DNA from: Cladopsammia gracilis
Lineage: Eukaryota > Cnidaria > Anthozoa > Scleractinia > Dendrophylliidae
Assembly (NCBI GenBank): GCA_022457155.1
Contig: JAJGOT010000021.1
Span: 252,501 to 316,500 of the forward strand
DNA: 64,000 nucleotides
Reading direction: 5' to 3'
The position numbers and the translations under genes were made by a program. Below are positions 1 through 11,126 of this stretch, piece by piece. Each line of letters opens with the position of its first letter. Position 1 is the stretch's first letter. Under the pieces are notes generated by a model. The model had not been told where the DNA came from, searched no databases, and saw nothing but the letters and a program-made list of their open reading frames with translations.

Positions 1-1298
1 ATAGAACCAGAACCTATGCCCTTCATTTTTCATGGTCATGGCTAGCGGAATGTTCCGCGGGCGCGCGTGTGCCCTCCGTCCGCTGTCGCACAGGACCGGA
101 CTACTGCGCAGGATTAGCTCGCGGGCGCGTATGACGTCGCAAAACATGCGCGTACGACGTCATGTTGAAACCAAAGCGAGGCTTTGTTTTTCGCGCGGTT
201 ACACGGCCAAATGTCACGTCAGCTAGAAAAACACTTTGATGTTTTGCTGTGAATTTACTAAGCGGAGAAAAACGTTTAAATTAAAGGCGTTATTTCCCTG
301 AATATTTCGCGGTTTGCTACTCAGGACAAGGAAGTTAATTAAGGGATACTTAGAAGCCGCTTTAGTGGAAAAAGACGAGCTTTCATGGATAAAATCTTGC
401 TTCGAGGAACTTCGTGTATTACGTTTTTATCACATGCGGGAGACTGGTTTGTTTTCTACGGATTTCAGAACCAGAAGCGGAGATTTGAATTTCCAAGCAA
501 GCGAGGGACATAAAGGTAAAACAGATTACAGTTTTCGATGAGAATTTATGTTGATATCAATCTGCGAGTGTCTTTTTATTGGTGTTATTGTTAGTTTTGG
601 AGAATTGATTTTAAAACGTGCTTAAATTCAGTTGTATCGATCTCTTGAATTTCATCGAAGAAAGCTTGAACTCTATGAGCTATAATTAAATGGTACGCGT
701 TTTGCTTTTAAACGTAAACTAATGGAGATTTGAATAAATTTTTTCGAAAGAAGATTGTGTTGTCCATTTTTATGTGTTTGTTCATTCATTAGATAGTTTG
801 AAAAGCGATTTTATGTAAACAAAACAAGACTTTGATTTTATAGTACAGTTCTATCTTCACTCGCATCCCCATATGCAAATATGTTTGTGTATTTTTGCAA
901 TTTTTGATTTTCAAATCAGTTTCTCGGGCAATTTTTGACAAACAAAAACTGTATTTTATTCGGAAACTAGTGGTACTAGTTATTCTAGAAAGAGAAAAGT
1001 TGTTTTTGTGAACTTTTGTACGGTCTATAAAAATGTACTGTGCAGACGGTCGCGTAATACTGTTTTTGAGAATTGCTAAAATTGAAAATAGCCCGTTCGT
1101 CAATCTTAATTCTTGTGCTTCCATCCTTTCACCTTAGTTAAGTTTCACCTTAGTTAAGCTTGTTCAAAGTGCGACGCTGTTAGGCTTGGGCTATCTATAT
1201 ATATTAGCATTTTTGTTCCTGGACTGCCGAATTCTTGAGACACCTGGCCCGGCGTGCAAAGTTGATCACCTAAGTGTTGGGTAAAAGTGTTTGCATAC
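1..1298. other. Non-coding host DNA, no gene seen
   Basis: No exon with both splice sites and family resemblance could be found. The first 200 bases are CpG-rich and contain several TGACGTCA/GACGTCAT-like CRE half sites. The remainder is AT-rich and unremarkable. It probably includes the downstream intron or 3' region of the minus-strand gene that owns the Kazal exon. Confidence 0.5.
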
Positions 1299-1514
1299 CT
1301 TCACAGCTTCCAGGATGTTGCACTGTGAAGTTCTGGCGTAGCAGACACATGTCTTGTTCAAAGAGGCACTTGTTGTCATACGTCGTACCGTTTGAAGAGC
1401 ACAAAGGTTCCTGGTAGGATGGACAACTGTCTATGCACACACAGCGTGCATCATAAGGCCCAAAAGCTTTGCATAGACCGTAATCACAGGTCACATCCAA
1501 ACAAGGATCCAAGT
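1299..1514 (-). CDS. Kazal/follistatin-type exon of a secreted or extracellular protein (partial gene)
   Basis: Read on the minus strand, a 216-nt segment is bounded by an AG acceptor (ends ATCATAG) and a GTATGC donor. It encodes a follistatin-like lead (DPCLDVTCDYGLCKAF, then CVCIDSC) followed by a Kazal domain (CPSYQEPLCSSNGTTYDNKC, then CLLRQNFTVQHPGSC). The cysteine spacing is that of Kazal serine-protease-inhibitor folds, as repeated in agrin and follistatin. Both introns fall after the first codon base (phase 1-1), which is typical of shuffled extracellular modules. NGT and NFT are possible N-glycosylation sites. Neighbouring exons were not found nearby. It could belong to either minus-strand lectin-like gene upstream or to an independent gene; the protein's function is inferred only from the fold. 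Confidence 0.8.
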
Positions 1515-1605
1515 CTATGATTGTTTTGAACAAAAAGAAACGCACAATCATGATTTAAAAACACAGGTAGCCCAAACTCGCAAGCCCAAAACACAGGTAG
1601 CCCAA

Positions 1606-1989
1606 TTTTGATAAAACTTGACGTTTCGTATGCTACTACAAAAGTGACCGCTAGTGTAAAAACTGCCATTGCTGACCATGTCAACACCACTGGACACAAC
1701 ATCAAGTGGGATTATTTTGATACCTTAGCGTCGGGCAAAACTGATTTCCACTGTAAAATCAAAGAAACATTGTTTATACAAGAACTGAAGCCAACTTTTA
1801 ATGCAAACGTCAGTAGCGAGAAGCTGATGCTTTATTAATTAGCTGTTTCTTTTTATAGATCAACTGTTAAGTTTTGTACTTAATCTCGTTCCCAGTCCCT
1901 TTTTACTACTATATAGGTATAGTTTTTATACTTACGGTCACTTTTGAAAATGTATGTAGTAGCATACGAAACGTCAAGTTTTATCAAAA
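1606..1989 (+). mobile_element. Penelope-like element fragment with inverted flanking repeats
   Basis: A perfect 35-bp inverted repeat (1606-1640 and 1955-1989) encloses the end of a plus-strand reading frame. The frame (about 1650-1838) encodes a segment running from TAIADHVNTTGHNIKWDYF to the stop after SSEKLMLY. This resembles the extreme C-terminus of Penelope-like reverse transcriptases that carry a GIY-YIG endonuclease (His-rich TGHxIxW, then CKIKE, then SEK). The reverse transcriptase domain is absent, so this is a 5'-truncated remnant. Inverted terminal repeats are known for Penelope-like elements. A second remnant lies at 39748-40456. Confidence 0.65.
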
Positions 1990-2320
1990 ATGAATAAGTT
2001 CAATATGTTTATCACCGCGGTTTGTGTTCTATTTCTCATCAAGCTACGATGGCCCAAGAACAAAAGTCTTTACGATACAGGTAGCCCAAGCCTGTGGACT
2101 ACCGTAAGCCTCTTAGTAATAGTACTTGCCATATAAAATAAATTTCTCTTTTGAGCTCACCTTTACCCGGGGGGTGGGGAACACCTATATGAAAATGACG
2201 GGGGTGCTCGTTGTACCTTTAAGGGGTGAAAATGACCATGGTTAGAATTATCGTGGTATCGTTAAGGATATTGAGCCGAAAGAATATGACAGAATATTTT
2301 GAAATGTTCGGCCTTTCTAT

Positions 2321-2419
2321 CATGCAGTCGTCGTTTCGTTTCACCAGTGTTAAAGGCATCACAGTTGCTGGGACTGTGATGCCTTTTGCATTGGTAAAAC
2401 GAAACTACGACTGCATGAC
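2321..2419. repeat. Short foldback element with flanking direct repeat
   Basis: The two halves (catgcagtcgtcgtttcgtt... and ...acgaaactacgactgcatg) are near-perfect reverse complements and could form a hairpin. The 12-nt string atgacagaatat occurs just before (2284-2295) and overlapping the end (from 2416), which resembles a target duplication. Confidence 0.55.
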
Positions 2420-2501
2420 AGAATATGTCTTGGTATCTCTTACAGCCATGCTCCGTCACGCGTGACCAGTATTTTTGAAAATTTGAAGGGGATGCACAAT
2501 A

Positions 2502-2580
2502 TGCGAGCCAGCGAGCCAGCGAGTCATGCGAGCCATGGCTGCGAGCCAGCGAGTCATGCGAGGCATTCGTGCGAGGCACG
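2502..2580. repeat. GCGAGCCA(GCGAGTCATGCGAGCC) minisatellite
   Basis: Short imperfect tandem units gcgagccagcgagtcatgcg are repeated here. The reverse-complement version (ggctcgcagccatggctcgc) occurs at about 4034-4100 and again at 4508-4540, on the opposite side of the nested element. Confidence 0.8.
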
Positions 2581-2856
2581 CGAAAACACAAATACTCGTT
2601 CCCAGTCCTGTTGTTGCCCACTTGTTCACTGTTCGCACGAGAAAGCGTGCTTTCAGTACATTGCAACTTGAAAACTCTTGCCAGTTTTTTTCAAGTTCTC
2701 ATATGTCGGTTGATTATGGTTTGTTGTCCCTTCAAGGAATCATATTATGTTTTCTTGTGGGTGTTCCAAGAGCATTTCATAAATGAGGAAATGTTCCATT
2801 TCGAACACAAGCAACAAAATCCCCGTGACATGGCTCCTTTTAGATTTATTTTCCAC

Positions 2857-3365
2857 ACGTATCCGGATATTTTTGAATCCGCAACTTTTTTGTTGTGGAT
2901 TGGCCTTCCGTCCACACGTATCCGGCGAATTCGGCTCACGAATCCGCAACTTTTTGAATTCGCTCTCCAGAGTGGAAATTTTTGAATACGCTACGAGTAC
3001 GGCATCGTGTGGACGGTCGAATCCGGATATTTTTTAATACGCTGACGTAACAGTATCAGACCCAGTCTTTAACCGCGCGAATATTCAACATGGCTGACCA
3101 AAATGTTATCGCTTCACTTCTACATGGACTTATTTCTAGTCTAATAACGTGTTTACAGTTGAACTTTGATTTGAACATGCTGAACTTGGCCTTTTCGTAT
3201 GCTTTTTTGACAACATTTAAAGAGGAGCCCTGGCTGCTAGAGCGAATCCGGATAAGTGTGGACGGGCAAATACGATTCGAATACGCTACGTGTGGACGCG
3301 AATATTTTCTAATCCGCAACAAAAAAGTTGCGGATTCAAAAATATCCGGATACGTGTGGACGGGG
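2857..3365. mobile_element. MITE with TCCGGATATTTTTGAATCCGCAAC-type inverted ends
   Basis: Left end cacacgtatccggatatttt, followed by tgaatccgcaacttttttgt. Right end is the reverse complement (gttgcggattcaaaaatatc, then cggatacgtgtggacggggc). Partial internal copies of the same motif lie around 2918-3040 and 3240-3330. No coding capacity was seen. Confidence 0.65.
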
Positions 3366-4354
3366 CCTTAACCTAGCGGTGAAGTAAAAACGAGCTCAGT
3401 GATCCCCATTTTTTGATTATCGAATTGTACTCGGCATGTTGAGATAAAAAGTTTTTGCAAAGTGACAAAAACTAGGGTGCCACCTGAAATTTTCAAAAAT
3501 TTAAAGTGGCATTAAGCTAAAATTAAGGGGATCTACGCAGCTCTTAGAATGAGTTGTTTTATTGGCTCATCAAACAATGGATGAATGACCTAAACAATGC
3601 CCCTATCTCTAAAAACAATAGCAGCTGTCTTTTACAAGGCCAATGGAAATAGAGGCTTTTGAGAGCTGCGTGCTATCTGAATAGCTTGACCGTTTTAGCA
3701 GGAGAATGAATGTCCGCGTGGTCAGCGCGAGTGCGGCTACAAACTAGAATGTGCCGTTACAAAAGCTCGGATCTATCAGGGAAAGTAAATGAATTTCACG
3801 CTAGCAGCAACAAGAAAACCTTACCGTTCGTTTTACTCTGTCATCGACTGTCAAGTCAAAAAATTGAAGCAGGGTCTCATCTGCGGGAAATCATGAAACT
3901 ATTAATTCACTAATTTCATAATTTTTCCAAAGCAACAGTTTTTCAAGCTTTTCTGTGTACGTGCATTGTGTATTGCGTGCCGCGTTGCTTTTGTTTTGTT
4001 TTTCGCAACCTCCAAGGCGTTATTTAACGTGGCTTGCATGGCTCGCAACCATGGCTCGTGTGACTCACTGGCTCGCAGCCATGGCTCGCTGGCTCGCAGC
4101 ATCCTAGGTACTTGGTGTATCCCTGATCATAATGTATGGTACTTCATGTATCCCTTATTGTAATGTATTTACATATATTGCAGTGTAATTTAGGGTCGGA
4201 TTATAGTATTTAGGGTTGAAGCACTGATTTTAGGATTAAGGTTTAAGCACTGATTCCAGTATTTCCAGTGTATCGAAAGGGTTAGTTCTTATATATGGTC
4301 TGGGCTAGCAGCATATTATCTTATATCCCTTAAAAATTACAGTTTCCGGCAGCT

Positions 4355-4437
4355 AGTTCTCGGTGGTGTAGTGGATAGTGTGCATGGAGCAGATCATACG
4401 GCCCGGGTTCGATTCCCTATTCTACTGCTGTTTTATC
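4355..4437 (+). repeat. tRNA-derived SINE-like sequence
   Basis: Contains a box-A-like stretch (tggtgtagtggatagtg) and a box-B-like stretch (gggttcgattccc) at tRNA spacing. The anticodon arm and 3' acceptor do not fold into a proper tRNA, so a functional tRNA gene is unlikely. A tRNA-derived SINE head or tRNA pseudogene fits better. Confidence 0.5.
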
Positions 4438-4985
4438 TTTTATTTCTACTAAAATAAAAACTAAGTCTAAATACAAAATAATAAGGGATACATCAAGTAC
4501 ATACCCGCAGCATGACTCATTGGCTCGCTGGCTCGCATATTGGTGATACTCAAATTTGAATGGATTTTTCAAGTTTACGCGTCGGTTTTGTAAATTCATT
4601 CTGAGATTCGGAATTCCCGTAAGAATTTTACCGCATTTTCGGAAACAAAGAGCAACAAAATATCATTTTATTTGAAATGTTACATATCCAAACAATATTT
4701 GGCTTTTTATGCGCGTAGCGAAGTTATTTTTCCGTTAACTCGTGACTTTCAAAGTGTTTTCCAAAGAGATCTTCAAGGTTTCATTCAAATCTCGGACGTT
4801 ACAAAGAAATATCCAAATGTTCATTTCAGTCTTGTGATTACTGGTCACGCGTGACGGAGCATGGCTGTAAGGGAAAAAATATATTCCAGCCACGCCTATC
4901 AAACGAGATTCTGGTACCTTTTAGGGTGTTTTTCGAAAACTTCCGACGAGTACCTTCGTCATTTTTAGACCGTGTAATACCCTCC

Positions 4986-7268
4986 TTTGGGAACCTTTAG
5001 TGTTTTCTTGCATTTTCGTGGGTGTCTACTGCAGTTTTAACACCTTTCAGAGAACAACGATCAGTTCCACCCCAAACGAGCTTCCCCTCCCGCTTGTTGG
5101 GGTGGTAAAAGGGCGCCCTCAGAAAGGTGTTAAATTATTAATTAAGGCCTAAAACGCAATAAACACACAAGAAAAGGAAGGAAAGCAATCTAAAGGTGAG
5201 CTCTCAAGGAAAAGTTATTGCATATTTAACACTTTTACAGAGAAAAAAATACATTCTACACAAAGTTGCTAAAGTATGGATAATTAATTAGCTAAGAGAC
5301 TAACTGTTGTTCACTGGCTCTAGTTGGAGCTTGGGATAAAGAGTTCGTCTTTGGGAGCAAGGGGTTGGTGGTGGGTAGGTCTCATAAGAAACTTAAGAGG
5401 GTTGTACTCAGTCTGTAATCCCTAGTACCACCCCCATCGGCTGTTTGAGTTGGGCTGTGTGGTCTAGAGGGATTCTTGTGCGCAGGCCTTTTGCTCGCTA
5501 ATCCAAACAGGGACATTTATCAATATTAATACTACACTTAAAAGATCATCAACACCTCAGAGGTCCATCTTTTACCACGCTATAACGTCATGGACCAAGT
5601 TAAGTGATGAAACCAAAAGCAGCGCAAGTAACAGTAGTTTTAAACGTTCCACCCGTAGAGAATTGTGGGCCATTTATAAATAATTCCTTTTGCAGCTTAA
5701 TGTTTCCCATTGCTTTATTTTAATTTCGGTTTATTGACTTTTGTAATTGGCTGTCTTAATTAGGATTATTGACTTTTGTAATAAGCTGTTTTATTCTCTC
5801 CTTTGTAAATTAGTATTGAAAACCCCTGTCGGGATATACTAATGAACTTATTGTATTGTATGGTATTGCATCATCAATAAACATTTGTTCTGTTTCAGCG
5901 AGCAGCAGACAAAGCAATAGCGTGCCTTTGAAAGTAACAAATAAAAACTTGCACTACCCAGCAAGACTCAAGTCATTTGCTTTTTGGAAATCTGTGTGAT
6001 ATTTTTGCAAACGTTTCCAGTGTGGCTTAATAAATATTACGAAAGGTGTACAAAAAAAAACGACTACTTTGCTTCTCTGTACGTTTTTTTTCGTGTTATT
6101 ATAATTACTCATGCGCATAGCGCGCATGAGTTATAAAACGGGCTTCGTTTTTCTCCTTTTTATTTTTTATTATTATTGTTTATTGTGTGTGTCACGATTT
6201 TGCATGCAAATTTATGCACGCATATTTTAGTGACCGGGTCGTCGGGTCACCAACAAATTCTACAAAAATGGCTGCCGCGCTCGGCATGTGCTTGGTTTTT
6301 TAAAACAGTAGTTTCGTGTCATCGGATTAATAACTCACATTTAAAATATTCAAAATGGAAAGATAAAGCTTTAAAGAATGCCCAAAAGCCACTATAGTGG
6401 AGAAAAGGAGAGCTTTAAGCAACTAAATCTTGCTTCAAGGAACTTCAAACGCTTTTATCAGTGCGGGACCGGGGCGATCAAAGCAGTTATTTAAGGAACT
6501 AGCTTTATTGGAAAAATGTCATTTCGATTTGGTCTTGAAATCACGGAGGGGTTTTTTATGATGCGTCTCGCAATATTTATTTTTTAAATTGTTTCACCAA
6601 TTTATAGCACTTATCACCACAGTTTTGAAAATTAAAAGCAGAATCTCCAGAATGCGATTACATGTTTTTTTTTTTCATTAACAATAAATTTAGGGATTCC
6701 AAAAATTTATTGGAAAACCGGGAAGGAGGAGGGGTCTCTGGGCTTGCAAATCCAGGCGGGAGGGGGGTCTTCTGGGCGGAAGGGGAGGGGTCAAAAAATC
6801 TTGCCATCCATCAGGGGGGATAACCCAATGTAATCACGGTTTAGGAAGTATTAGATTAGTGTGGGTTTGATCGGGAATCAATAAATTAAATATTCAAAGT
6901 GAGTACAGAAAATTGGAAGCTTCAATCAATGCGTCTTAGAGTCTCATGCGCATAAGTATAGGCTACGTGAAGCCTCTTGTTTCTAAATGCCCTTAACGTC
7001 ATGGATCGAAGTTACATCTCCGAACTTACGTATCAGGAAAATTCTCAGTAGGTTGCGGTCAATTAGTGAATTTCACTGGAAAAATCGTGCTCCATCTTTA
7101 ACTTTGTCAATCACCAGGCAAGTATCCTTGCTCTGTTAACTTTTTACCTACCTCCAATCACCAAATAATCGGCGACTTTGATAGTATCCTTATTGCTGTC
7201 ATCATAGTTTCTTGTACAAATCTCCGTATCTGTTATGGATGTGTGCTAAAAGTAAAAAGTACAACCCT
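4986..7268. other. Non-coding host DNA with dispersed repeats
   Basis: No exon could be supported. 5037-5136 contains the inverted pair ttttaacacctttcagaga / ctcagaaaggtgttaaa. The segment about 6109-6985 (atgcgcatagcgcgcatgag to gcgcataagtataggctacg) shares several strings with 18430-18835, including gcatgcaaatttatgcacgc and agcctcttgtttc, so the two are copies of one dispersed repeat. G-rich low-complexity sequence lies at 6720-6800. Confidence 0.5.
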
Positions 7269-7883
7269 TTTAACCTTCGGACGTACACGCAAACGTATAC
7301 CCCAACCGTGGTACAAGGGGGGGGGGGGGGGTTGTTGTTGCAACCCCCCCCCCCCTGAGTTTTTGCGATGTTGCAATATTTCGGAAATATTTTACATCTA
7401 ATAGATAGCCCGCGATGTGCTCTACAAGATAAGGTAAATATTATAGGTTGGGGCGCTGCTGGGGATCCGTGACGTCATCCAAAATGGCCGCCAAGGTGGC
7501 TGCCATCTTGTATTTTACTGAAAATTCTTATTTTCAGAAAAATGCGGAAATTGCAAATATTGTCTGCTAGAGTTGCAAAATAACATACAATCAAACATTT
7601 TGATGCTTTTGGTGGCATTTTATATGTTTTTTCGCTGAAAAAAAGGTGAAAACACGCTTTTTCTTCAAAAATGGGTTGACCACATGTTACTTTAGACGTC
7701 ATATCTCGTTACCCAAGCAACCGGTTGTCGCCAAACTTTAACAAAATGTGTCTCAAGGATAAATGAACAGCTACTGAAAATGGCATGTGCTAATCTTAAA
7801 TGGTCTTGAAAATATCGGAGAAAAACCTTAAGGGGGGTAACCACCCCCCCCCACCCCCTCCCCCCGGTACGTCCGAGGGTTAA
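7269..7883. mobile_element. MITE-like element, AACCTTCGGACGTAC ends
   Basis: Left end ttttaaccttcggacgtac and right end gtacgtccgagggttaaa are inverted repeats. Poly-G/poly-C tracts sit just inside both ends. The interior contains the phrase aaaatggccgccaaggtggc. Its general architecture (AACCYT terminus, homopolymer tract, ATGGCGGCC core) resembles the element at 17119-17701, suggesting related families. Confidence 0.6.
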
Positions 7884-8550
7884 ATTGTCCTCTTTCTTCG
7901 TCGTTTCTTCAAGAATTGTTTTTATATCATGAATACGCGAAGCGTTGAGCGAGATATAGTTTACGGGAACAGAATGCAAATTTTCACTCATTCCTTCATG
8001 TGCAAACTTTTTTAATTCACCAGTGTATTACATGTTAAAAGATGATTGCTGTAGCCAGCGTAAGAACGTTATCAAGTTGTCTAGACAGTCTCGTTTGACA
8101 CGACAATGCATTTATGTCACGCTAAGATGTTTTGATCGTTTTAAATCTATATTACTCTTCAATTCTTTGACTTCATACTCAGAATTTAATTCAAACCGAC
8201 ACTTCAATCAATTAATTTTATTTAAACACGGTAAAACGGCTCAGTAAAACTGGTTTTCAGACATGCCGTGCACTTAAATATAATAAATCTAAATGATAAT
8301 TTATTCACTTAATTCACTTTATTCACGAGATGGCTCTCAAAGCCCTTTGATTCTAGACAACAGGTGCAATTTTTGTACAGCCATTTCATGGTATCAAGAA
8401 AAACAAACCCCAGTATTGTAGAAATTGTGAAGTGGGTTTCACTGTCAAACGGGTTCGTGTGTTGTAAAATGTAGATAACATTACCCGACATTATCAGTTT
8501 TCATCTGGGAGAGAAGACGGTAAATTCAGTAAACATTTAAAACTTCTTAC

Positions 8551-8670
8551 CTCAACCCACGAGGTAATTGCATTACATCCAGATCCAGAGGAACGGTTGT
8601 TTTTGTAATTGAGTTTTGGCGTCAGCACTACCACTGGTGTAGCGAAAAATGGATCCGTAAAGTTGATTTT
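8551..8670 (-). CDS. Lectin-like (H-type lectin resembling) exon 2, partial gene
   Basis: Bounded on the minus strand by a GTTGCAG acceptor and a GTAAGA donor. The 120 nt encode 40 codons in phase 0 on both sides. The peptide has the pattern INFTDPFFATPVVVLTP followed by CNAITSWVE, matching the aromatic/proline start and the WVE strand of H-type-lectin-like domains (F..PF..PVV.LTP...W.E). It joins in frame to the exon at 9383-9553. The domain's expected second half (F-x-V-C-x-R-E strand) is not visible further downstream, so the gene may be incomplete or its next exon may be diverged. Confidence 0.6.
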
Positions 8671-8776
8671 CTGCAACGTAACGTGCAAGGCACAGCTCAA
8701 TAAAAAGGACGTTCACGGGAAAATCTGTCAAGAAATATATTAAAGACTAGAAAGAGTAATCATTTGTTGTCGTCCG

Positions 8777-9021
8777 TCAGTAGCATCGTAAATAAAGTAA
8801 GTTATAGTCAAGTGAGGCCTTTAAGCTACTGTATCCAAACCCTAAAAAGCCTGAAAAAAAAATATCAGGACTTTTCAACGGGAATCAAACCCGTGACCTT
8901 CGGGTTATCGGTGCGATGCTTTACCAACTGAGCTATCAAAGCCACATGTTGGTAGCAGGTCAAATGTGAGTTCATGTGGAACTACCCGAGGACGAAGTAG
9001 ACTCGGCCCTAGTCTAAGTTC
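8777..9021 (-). mobile_element. tRNA-related SINE with 22-bp target duplication
   Basis: On the minus strand the core reads as a tRNA-like sequence: gctttgatagctcagttggt (box A), then cacgggtttgattcccgt (box B), followed by a T-rich end. The acceptor stem is degenerate (G-U and mismatched pairs), so it is not a working tRNA. The element is bracketed by agtaatcatttgttgtcgtc(cg) at 8755-8776 and the same sequence with one mismatch at 9022-9043, a good target-site duplication. It lies in the intron between the two lectin-like exons 8551-8670 and 9383-9553. Confidence 0.75.
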
Positions 9022-9382
9022 AGTAATCATCTGTTGTCGTCCGAAAGAGAAAGAGTGTTTTATTAGGATTTTAAAAAACACAGATAAGTGTGTTGAAAAA
9101 AAAAAGATGCGCATCCGAGTACTTTTTAACCGACTTCGAGCTGCATGATTCCTGATGGCACACTCTTTCGAGTGTTTGATATATAGCTTCTCAAACTGAT
9201 TAATGCATACGAAGAAAACGAAGGAATAAAATCGCCAAAATCTATGCTAAATGAGATCGGGTTCCTAAACCACCATCACCTTTATGATTGTTTTCGTTTG
9301 AAAAATCTGTTCCTCGTGTCGAAAATACCAAAAGTGGGAATTTTTGTTCTTTCTTTGGGAGGTTTATTTTGTTAATGCCTAC

Positions 9383-9553
9383 CTGGCAAAAGGGGCTGTT
9401 GTCCTGTTGAGATGGAACGTTTTTGCTTGCAAACACCAAGCTGTCGGTCAACGTAAAGTTGTCAAGCGTCAGATTGGTATATGCCAACCAATTCTGCAAG
9501 ATTACAATGAAGATGAGCAGGAAAGCAAAATCAACCAATAGCTGCCACTGCAT
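9383..9553 (-). CDS. First coding exon of a lectin-like protein (signal anchor plus stalk)
   Basis: The minus-strand ATG opens 57 codons ending at a GTAGGC donor in phase 0. Residues 5-21 (LLVDFAFLLIFIVILQN) form a hydrophobic signal peptide or signal anchor. They are followed by a polar stretch with sequons (NLT, NFT) ending DNSPFCQ. The open frame joins without phase conflict to the lectin-like exon at 8551-8670 across an intron containing the SINE. The likely product is a secreted or type II membrane protein exposing an H-lectin-like domain. Expression and full exon content cannot be judged here. Confidence 0.55.
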
Positions 9554-11126
9554 TCAGGGCTCATTTTGTGCTCAGTGGTTATAGCCTCCTCATTTAAAAG
9601 ACCAAGGGATCGCTCCATTTTACCTGGTCATCCAAATTTGGTATAAATTAAAGTAAACTTTCTCAAGCAGGCATCCCTCCCTTGAGGCGGACACACCTGT
9701 AAGATGTACACCTCTCTAAAGCAGACATCACAAGATGGTTGGTCCTGGCCAAATTTCACGTGTTTAGCAATATTTAATCTCTTCATAAGGCCAATACCTT
9801 TTTTAAGGTGGACGCCGGGCTAGAGCTACAGTAGCACCGTGAGTGTCCGTCTTCGAAAGAGGTCGCTATAAGCAAGAGAGGATTAACTAAGAGAACACAT
9901 CACCATCCCATGATAGTTTTTTCAATCTATAAGCTTCGCGCGACGCGGTGAAAGTTATTTTAGTTCTCGTCGCTATGGTCGAGCGGCCAATGATCAGAGG
10001 ATCATATGTCATTGCGAAGAAGTTTCCCGCCGTCGTGGTCGCCGTCGTGTTGAAGTCCAATATTCACTCAAATTGTAAATCGAAATCGAAAGATGTGATC
10101 GCGTTTCTCCGTGTGTTTGTTATCCCGAGCGCAATGAGCATTCGAGAAAAGCTTCGTCAGTTCCTGAAAAGAAAAGGAAATGAAAGCAGCGGGGAATCCG
10201 CGAGTATAAAGGAACAGAGACAAGAACGTGAAAGCGAAGGTTAGATCTTTTTGCTCTAGCTCCGGGCCCGAAAAGTTATCGGGACCTTTGAGAAACGGGT
10301 ACCAGAACATCAAAGCCGTCAACTCTTAAATTTCATTACGTCATTACAACTGACCAATCAGGTGTCTTCCTTAAAATAGCCGCGCACTATGACTACGCGC
10401 TAAAAATAGGTTGAAAAAAATTATCATTGAAAGAAGCCCATGTATGGGGGATTTGTTCTCTTAGTTCATCCTCTCTTGCTATAAGTTAATGTTTTAGCAT
10501 ATAAAGGCAGGGCTTTCCGTTTCGTCTCTCTTATTTTAAAAACCCTGCACGTTGATAAGGCCTCGAAAGGACACACGGATTCTCCGTTCTACTGGCTGAC
10601 TCCTTCAGCTTAGGACGCCAAATATAAATTGGAGTAAGCAAGGGAACGGGCACACACAAACTATATGTAATACTAATGAGGGCGTGTATTGTGTCCTTGT
10701 TGTATTGTTTCTGGTGGTGCTGATCGGATTGATTCGTGTTGATATATGATCATGCTGTGTATCCTTCTTTTAGCTCTTGTAATCATCGTGGTTGGGGCAA
10801 TTAAAGGGACAACTATCCCGTCGAAATAGCAAAATTTCGCTTTGCTTATTTCCAAGTTATATCGCCAAATGCCACCAAATATACAACTTAGTTGGATAAA
10901 AAGATTCTATAGAGGAAAAAACACCAGCAGTAGTTTGGACATAAAGTGAAGGATTGCGAGGATTGAAGTGGATTACAATTTTTGAAATTTGATTTATTGA
11001 CAGGCGGTGAAGAAATCAAACTTGCCATTGTTGTGGAATTTTTACATTTGTAACCGTTATTTTGTCTGTTTAGTTCACACTTCTTTGCTTCTATCACTTT
11101 TGGCGATGGTTTCTTCCAATTTCAAG
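9554..11126. other. Intergenic DNA with an inverted-repeat element
   Basis: About 31-bp inverted arms tataagcaagagaggattaa(ctaagagaaca) at 9867-9897 and the reverse complement at 10454-10483 (one indel) bound a probable non-autonomous element of ~0.6 kb. An open stretch of 98 codons inside (9948-10244) shows no recognisable family. 9660-9870 looks like degenerate copies of a GTGTCCGTCTT-type satellite. No host exon was found. Confidence 0.5.

Larger units (their letters stand above)
2440..4874. mobile_element. Nested DNA element with ~33-bp terminal inverted repeats
   Basis: The string cttacagccatgctccgtca...gaccagta at the left end recurs in reverse complement at the right end (tactggtcacgcgtgacgga...ctgtaag, near 4841-4874). 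No transposase is visible inside, so it is a non-autonomous element. It carries GCGAGCCA-rich minisatellites near both ends, a second inverted-repeat element (2857-3365) and a tRNA-like sequence (4355-4437). Confidence 0.6.
2166..4985. mobile_element. MITE copy (family A) split by a ~2.5 kb nested insertion
   Basis: The left part (2166 to about 2310) and right part (about 4880-4985) match the two ends of the MITE at 52043-52368: gggggtgctcgt with the lines around taggggtgaaaatgacc on the left, and caaacgagattctggtacc with ttagggtgtttttcg on the right. The DNA between them is foreign. It starts and ends with the inverted repeat described separately and holds other nested repeats. Confidence 0.6.

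Noticed and set aside
2262..2666. 134-codon minus-strand ORF with repeated SHDSLAR
   Set aside because: It is a translation of the GCGAGCCA minisatellite and flanking foldback, not a gene.
4355..4437. Possible functional tRNA gene
   Set aside because: Box A and box B are present, but the acceptor and anticodon arms do not pair; a SINE or pseudogene is more likely.
8309..8491. Third exon of the 8.5-9.6 kb lectin-like gene
   Set aside because: No splice pair gives the expected F-x-V-C-x-R-E strand in phase.
8865..8945. Possible functional tRNA gene on the minus strand
   Set aside because: The acceptor stem is mismatched and the sequence lies inside a unit with a target duplication, so it is part of a SINE.
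9948..10244. 98-codon open frame as a gene
   Set aside because: Basic, low-complexity C-terminus, no family resemblance, and it lies inside an inverted-repeat element.
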